A stretch of 26,413 bases of DNA from CAYYHA01 sp964471535 (GTDB lineage Bacteria; Myxococcota; Myxococcia; SLRQ01): NCBI GenBank assembly GCA_964471535.1, contig CAYYHA010000037.1, positions 1-26,413 on the forward strand, read 5' to 3'. A model generated the notes under the pieces. That model was not told the DNA's origin. It saw only the letters and a list, made by a program, of their open reading frames with translations, and searched no databases. Below, piece by piece: positions 24,535 to 26,413 of the stretch (its first letter is position 1; each line of letters begins with the position of its first letter). Made by a program: the position numbers and the translations under genes.

Positions 24535-25905
24535 ATGGCGGGTCGACTCGCCGCGCTGGGAATCGCCTGCGTCCTGGGCGCGGGTGCCTGCGTCACCGGG
24601 GGACAGATTCGCACCACCGCCAGCGTGGTGGACGAGGACATCAAGCTGGCGCGGGAGCAGGGCGCGCTGAAGTGTGCTCCGAAGGAGCTGGCCATCGCCG
24701 AGGCGAACCTGACCTTCACCCTTGGTGAGCTGAAGCAGGGCAACTGGGTGCGCGCGCGGCAACACGTCGAGATTGCCGAGGAGTACGCGAAGAAGGCGGT
24801 ACAGCTGTCCAAGGGGTGCAAGAAGCAGGTCCTGATCAAGAAGGAGAAGCCGCCGCCGAAGATCATCAAGATCGAGGAGAAGGACACCGATGGCGACGGT
24901 CTCCTCGACAATGTCGACAAGTGTCCGCAGGACCCCGAGGATCCCGACGGATTCGAGGACGACGACGGGTGCCCCGACGACGACAATGACCAGGACGGCG
25001 TGCCCGACGCTGAGGATCGCTGCCCGGTGACGCCCGGCGTGGTGGAGAACCAGGGCTGCCCAGAGGAGGCGCCCATGGACACCGACGGCGATGGGATCAC
25101 CGACGACGTCGACAAGTGTGTCGAGGATCCCGAGGACAAGGACGGCTTCGAGGATACCGATGGCTGCCCCGATCCGGACAACGACCAGGATGGTGTCGTC
25201 GACGGAGAGGACGGCTGTCCCATGGAGCCGGGCCCAGTCGAGAACAAGGGCTGTCCGGTGGAGGACAAGGACGGCGATGGGTTGAAGGATCCGGCGGACG
25301 CCTGCCCCGAGGAGCCGGAGGACAAGGATGGCTTCGAGGACACCGATGGCTGCCCGGACCTCGACAACGATGGCGACGGAATTCCTGACGTCACCGACAA
25401 GTGCCCGATGGAGGCGGGGATTCCCGAGACCGACGGCTGCCCGCCGAAGGATCGGGATGGTGACGGAGTTCCCGACCACGAGGACCGCTGCCCCGACGAG
25501 CCGGGGGTGAAGGAGGAGCAGGGCTGTCCGAAGAAGTACAAGCTCGTCGAGCTGAAGAAGGACAAGATCGAGATCAAGCAGAAGGTCTACTTCGATACGG
25601 CGAAGTGGACGATCAAGCCGGTCTCCTATCCGCTCCTGAACGAGGTGGCCCAGGTCCTCAAGGACCATCCCACGATCAAGATCCGTATCGAGGGGCATAC
25701 CGACAGCCGCGGGCGCGACGCCTACAACCTCCGCCTCTCGCAGAAGCGGGCCGAGGCGGTGCGCGACTACCTGATTCAGCAGGGCATCGACCCCAGCCGC
25801 CTCGAGGCGGTCGGCTTCGGTGAGACGCGGCCCATTGCCTCCAACGCCACCGCGGTGGGGCGGGAAGCGAACCGCCGTGTCGAGTTCGTGATCACCGAGC
25901 GCTAG
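24535..25905 (+). CDS. OmpA family lipoprotein with DUF4398-like and TSP3 repeat regions
   Basis: Outer-membrane lipoprotein of 456 residues that should tether the outer membrane to peptidoglycan. After the lipobox-type GAGAC, a DUF4398-like helical region (about 24-100) carries CAPKELAIAEANLTF and ARQHVEIAEEYAKKA. A Lys/Pro segment is followed by TSP3-type calcium-binding repeats (117-332) with Cys pairs (DKCP, DGCP). The C-terminal OmpA domain (about 336-456) has YFDTAKWTIKP, GHTDSRG and NLRLSQKRAEAV; Asp390 and Arg405 match the diaminopimelate-binding pair, so peptidoglycan binding should be intact. I prefer ATG 24535 because GGAAGGGG lies 6 nt upstream; ATG 24502, overlapping the previous stop, and ATG 24529 are in frame. 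It is co-transcribed with the DUF4398 lipoprotein. Confidence 0.9.
   Translation: MAGRLAALGIACVLGAGACVTGGQIRTTASVVDEDIKLAREQGALKCAPKELAIAEANLTFTLGELKQGNWVRARQHVEIAEEYAKKAVQLSKGCKKQVLIKKEKPPPKIIKIEEKDTDGDGLLDNVDKCPQDPEDPDGFEDDDGCPDDDNDQDGVPDAEDRCPVTPGVVENQGCPEEAPMDTDGDGITDDVDKCVEDPEDKDGFEDTDGCPDPDNDQDGVVDGEDGCPMEPGPVENKGCPVEDKDGDGLKDPADACPEEPEDKDGFEDTDGCPDLDNDGDGIPDVTDKCPMEAGIPETDGCPPKDRDGDGVPDHEDRCPDEPGVKEEQGCPKKYKLVELKKDKIEIKQKVYFDTAKWTIKPVSYPLLNEVAQVLKDHPTIKIRIEGHTDSRGRDAYNLRLSQKRAEAVRDYLIQQGIDPSRLEAVGFGETRPIASNATAVGREANRRVEFVITER
24883..25530 (+). repeat. TSP3-type repeat array within the OmpA lipoprotein
   Basis: In-frame Asp/Gly/Cys-rich repeats with two alternating unit types: a D-x-D-G-D-G calcium loop ending DxCP, and an EDxDGFED-type spacer with xDGCP. 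Units alternate, giving a longer period than the 108-bp array near 250-1020, and the two arrays share no long identical stretch. They encode residues 117-332 of the OmpA protein. Confidence 0.75.
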
Positions 25906-25916
25906 GAAGCACCGCC

Positions 25917-26413
25917 ATGCCGAACTACGAGGTCTTCATTCCCGCCCGGGACGAGGCGGGCTTCGACATGACCTTTCGGGTCGCCGCCGACAACTGGATG
26001 GCGGCCCTCAAGACGGGGATGGAGAAGATCGGGCAGCAGGGCCCCGGCGGAAACATCCTCTGCGACATCAAGGAGGACAACTCCATCCACGTGACCGATC
26101 CTGGCACCGGTCGCGTGTTCCGGATCCGCGAACTCGCCGAGACCTCGCCGGGGATCCCCGGCGGAGCGGGGGCAGCGACGCAGCCGGGCATGCCGGCCCA
26201 CACGGCCCCGCCTCCTGCAGCCGCGCCTCGAGCCGTCCCGCCACAGGCCGCGCCACCACCGTCGGCCTCGCCTACGCAGCCTGCGGTGCCGCCCGCCCAG
26301 CCGGCAACCCCACCTCCCTCAGCGGCGCCGACGCAGCCGGTGGCTCCCCCCGCGCCGCCGCCGCCCGCCGCGGCGCCGACGCAACCTGCGGCGCCGCCCG
26401 CCCAGCCCGCGCC
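25917..26413 (+). CDS. N-terminal part of a protein with a small folded domain and Pro/Ala-rich linker (truncated by window edge)
   Basis: An open frame from ATG 25917 runs off the right edge (165 codons visible). AGGAAG about 8 nt upstream supports the start, and the gene begins 11 nt after the ompA stop, so it is probably in the same transcript. The first 75 residues form a compact domain (MPNYEVFIPARDEAGFDM, then WMAALKTGMEKIG, ILCDIKEDNSIHVTDPGTG, VFRIREL). I have a vague memory of a similar leader in myxobacterial regulatory (GAF-containing) proteins, but this is not verified. From about residue 78 a long Pro/Ala/Gln-rich, low-complexity linker follows, presumably leading to a domain beyond the window. 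No signal peptide, so cytoplasmic. Function unknown. Confidence 0.72.
   Translation, partial: MPNYEVFIPARDEAGFDMTFRVAADNWMAALKTGMEKIGQQGPGGNILCDIKEDNSIHVTDPGTGRVFRIRELAETSPGIPGGAGAATQPGMPAHTAPPPAAAPRAVPPQAAPPPSASPTQPAVPPAQPATPPPSAAPTQPVAPPAPPPPAAAPTQPAAPPAQPA
26274..26410 (+). repeat. Direct repeat within the Pro/Ala-rich linker
   Basis: Bases 26274-26305 and 26379-26410 are near-identical 32-mers (three differences), offset by 105 bp, which is 35 codons, so the reading frame is kept. Both encode T-Q-P-A-x-P-P-A-Q-P-A. This suggests the linker grew by in-frame duplication. Confidence 0.7.

Noticed and set aside
1..26413. Mobile elements, tRNA genes, CRISPR arrays, attachment sites
   Set aside because: No transposase or integrase motif, no tRNA-like cloverleaf and no regularly spaced identical direct repeats seen; the repeats found are in-frame protein repeats.

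Overview
The window is about 26 kb of very GC-rich, densely coding bacterial DNA. It carries many lipoproteins, eukaryote-like Ser/Thr kinases, a type IV pilus retraction ATPase, thrombospondin type 3 (TSP3) repeat proteins, lamin-tail domains and an OmpA protein with a DUF4398-type partner. That mix points to a myxobacterium-like Deltaproteobacterium (Myxococcota). This is inferred from gene content; there is no rRNA or other marker gene here. I saw no tRNA, rRNA, insertion sequence, integrase or CRISPR array, and base composition looks even throughout, so it reads as chromosomal backbone.

Layout. (1) 85-3236 (+): a large TSP3/FG-GAP surface lipoprotein overlapped by a small lipoprotein gene. 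(2) 3396-5906 (+): pilT, then an NnrS-family membrane protein. (3) 5911-11868 (-): two large lipoprotein genes, transcribed from 11868 towards 5911, that both combine c-type heme motifs with a C-terminal lamin-tail domain; the first has three CxxCH motifs and a propeller-like region, the second two CxxCH motifs and an EF-hand-like loop. (4) 12205-12630 (-): a UspA-type protein. (5) 12756-15808 (+): an envelope gene group comprising a lipoprotein/barrel-like protein, an HExxH metallopeptidase lipoprotein, a secreted barrel-like protein and another lipoprotein. (6) 15905-16579 (-): a short-chain dehydrogenase. (7) 16644-19735: two Ser/Thr kinases meeting tail to tail, one with a six-helix membrane domain and one with a 100-residue insert inside the kinase fold. 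(8) 19836-23981: an unrecognised membrane-anchored protein, a HEAT-repeat protein fused to a DUF1460 amidase-like domain, and a small membrane protein. (9) 24101-26413 (+): a DUF4398-type lipoprotein, a TSP3-OmpA lipoprotein behind a good -35/-10 promoter, and a truncated gene with a Pro/Ala-rich linker.

Most proteins here are predicted to act in the cell envelope or at the surface. The strongest candidate for an undescribed system is the heme/lamin-tail lipoprotein pair at 5911-11868, possibly a surface redox complex. Next are the peptidase-centred envelope cluster and the HEAT-DUF1460 fusion. All functional statements rest on motif reading; no database search was possible.
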